The notes below the pieces were generated by a model. The model was not told the origin of the DNA, did no database searches, and worked only from the letters and a program-made list of their open reading frames with translations. This document shows, piece by piece, positions 63,659 through 64,000 of a stretch of DNA of 64,000 nucleotides; the stretch's first letter is position 1, and the number at the start of each line of letters is the position of its first letter. The stretch is from GCA-2728135 sp002728135 (GTDB lineage: Bacteria; Pseudomonadota; Alphaproteobacteria; UBA828): NCBI GenBank assembly GCA_963997635.1, contig CAXEND010000005.1:76191-140190 (forward strand), in the 5' to 3' direction. The translations under genes were made by a program, and so were the position numbers.

Positions 63659-63997
63659 ATGAGCAATATTAAGGTAATGCATCTTGACGATGCACAAGTT
63701 TATGAAGATTCATCAGTTATCAGTCGTCGTTTAGTTAGGCGTGAGCATGGTTCAGAGAATATGTCATTTAATATCTCCACCTTGCAAGAGGGCTACAATG
63801 ATCAAAATTGTGTTTACCCAGATCATGATGAGGTAGTGTATCTTTTGAGTGGAAAAGCTGAACTGACTATTGATGGAGAAACCCAAGTTATTACTGAGGG
63901 TTTTGCTTTTTATATACCACGTGGTGAACCATATGGGTATAAGGTCATTGAAGGTCCAAATAATATGGTAGTGGTGTTTACGCCTGCTAAGGTATGA
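63659..63997 (+). CDS. Cupin-domain protein
   Basis: The 112-residue protein is a single cupin barrel with the first motif around PDHDEVVYLLSGKAELTIDG and the second FAFYIPRGEPYGYKV. Its metal ligands are partly kept (His and Glu in the first motif, no clear second His). A GAGGAG Shine-Dalgarno sequence precedes the ATG. It is the last gene, complete, and ends three bases before the window edge. The role is unknown, possibly binding or isomerising the substrate of the neighbouring SDR. Confidence 0.85.
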   Translation: MSNIKVMHLDDAQVYEDSSVISRRLVRREHGSENMSFNISTLQEGYNDQNCVYPDHDEVVYLLSGKAELTIDGETQVITEGFAFYIPRGEPYGYKVIEGPNNMVVVFTPAKV

Positions 63998-64000
63998 TTA

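Overview
The window is a gene-dense, AT-rich bacterial chromosome segment (GC roughly 35-40 % by eye, not counted). Intergenic gaps are short, none exceeds 300 bases, and I see no rRNA, tRNA, phage, IS element or CRISPR array. The PdxA sequence type, an exported MORN protein with a DUF2125/AsmA-like tail, Liv-type transport, and many LLM flavoenzymes and hydantoinase-type proteins suggest a streamlined, probably marine, alphaproteobacterium. That placement is an inference, not a proof.

Region 1 (1-17.6 kb): the left edge holds the end of a peptide-type ABC permease, followed by a fused permease-ATPase. The likely partner ATPase lies about 15 kb away at 16.6-17.6 kb. Between them, mostly on the minus strand, are a ketone/lactam-type catabolic block (iron alcohol dehydrogenase, HyuA, and two nearly identical tandem HyuB copies), a TPR plus 2-oxoglutarate-oxygenase-like protein, a Baeyer-Villiger monooxygenase/esterase/LLM operon, an AhpD-like protein and an acyl-CoA ligase.

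Region 2 (17.6-27.5 kb): an oxidative catabolism cluster with an LLM enzyme, two Old-Yellow-Enzyme/FAD fusion reductases (one lacking a cluster cysteine), a GMC oxidoreductase, an SDR, a PcaD-like hydrolase, a DMT-family exporter and an OsmC protein.

Region 3 (27.5-33.5 kb): a degenerate membrane-anchored nuclease-like protein diverges from a complete urease operon with the unusual order ureE-ureF-ureAB(fused)-ureC-ureG-ureD. UreC keeps all nickel ligands, but a normally invariant substrate-pocket loop is changed and shortened.

Region 4 (33.5-43.4 kb): mainly housekeeping or conserved genes (tsaC, cysQ, a 79-residue unknown, pdxA, an alkylglycerone-phosphate-synthase-like flavoprotein, an exported SUMF1 protein, apt), then an LLM enzyme, an SDR and the MORN protein.

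Region 5 (43.4-64 kb): a second catabolic island on the minus strand (LLM, HyuB, HyuA, LLM, SDR, MaoC hydratase, thiolase, and a KAS/HMG-CoA-synthase-like protein fused to a DUF35 Zn-ribbon/OB domain). It is followed by a molybdopterin oxidoreductase, an SDR, a complete Liv-type ABC importer, and a GNAT, SDR and cupin group. Taken together, the window looks like an accessory region for uptake and breakdown of unusual carbonyl, lactam or N-containing organic compounds, with acyl-CoA processing and urea-nitrogen recovery; the substrates are not known.
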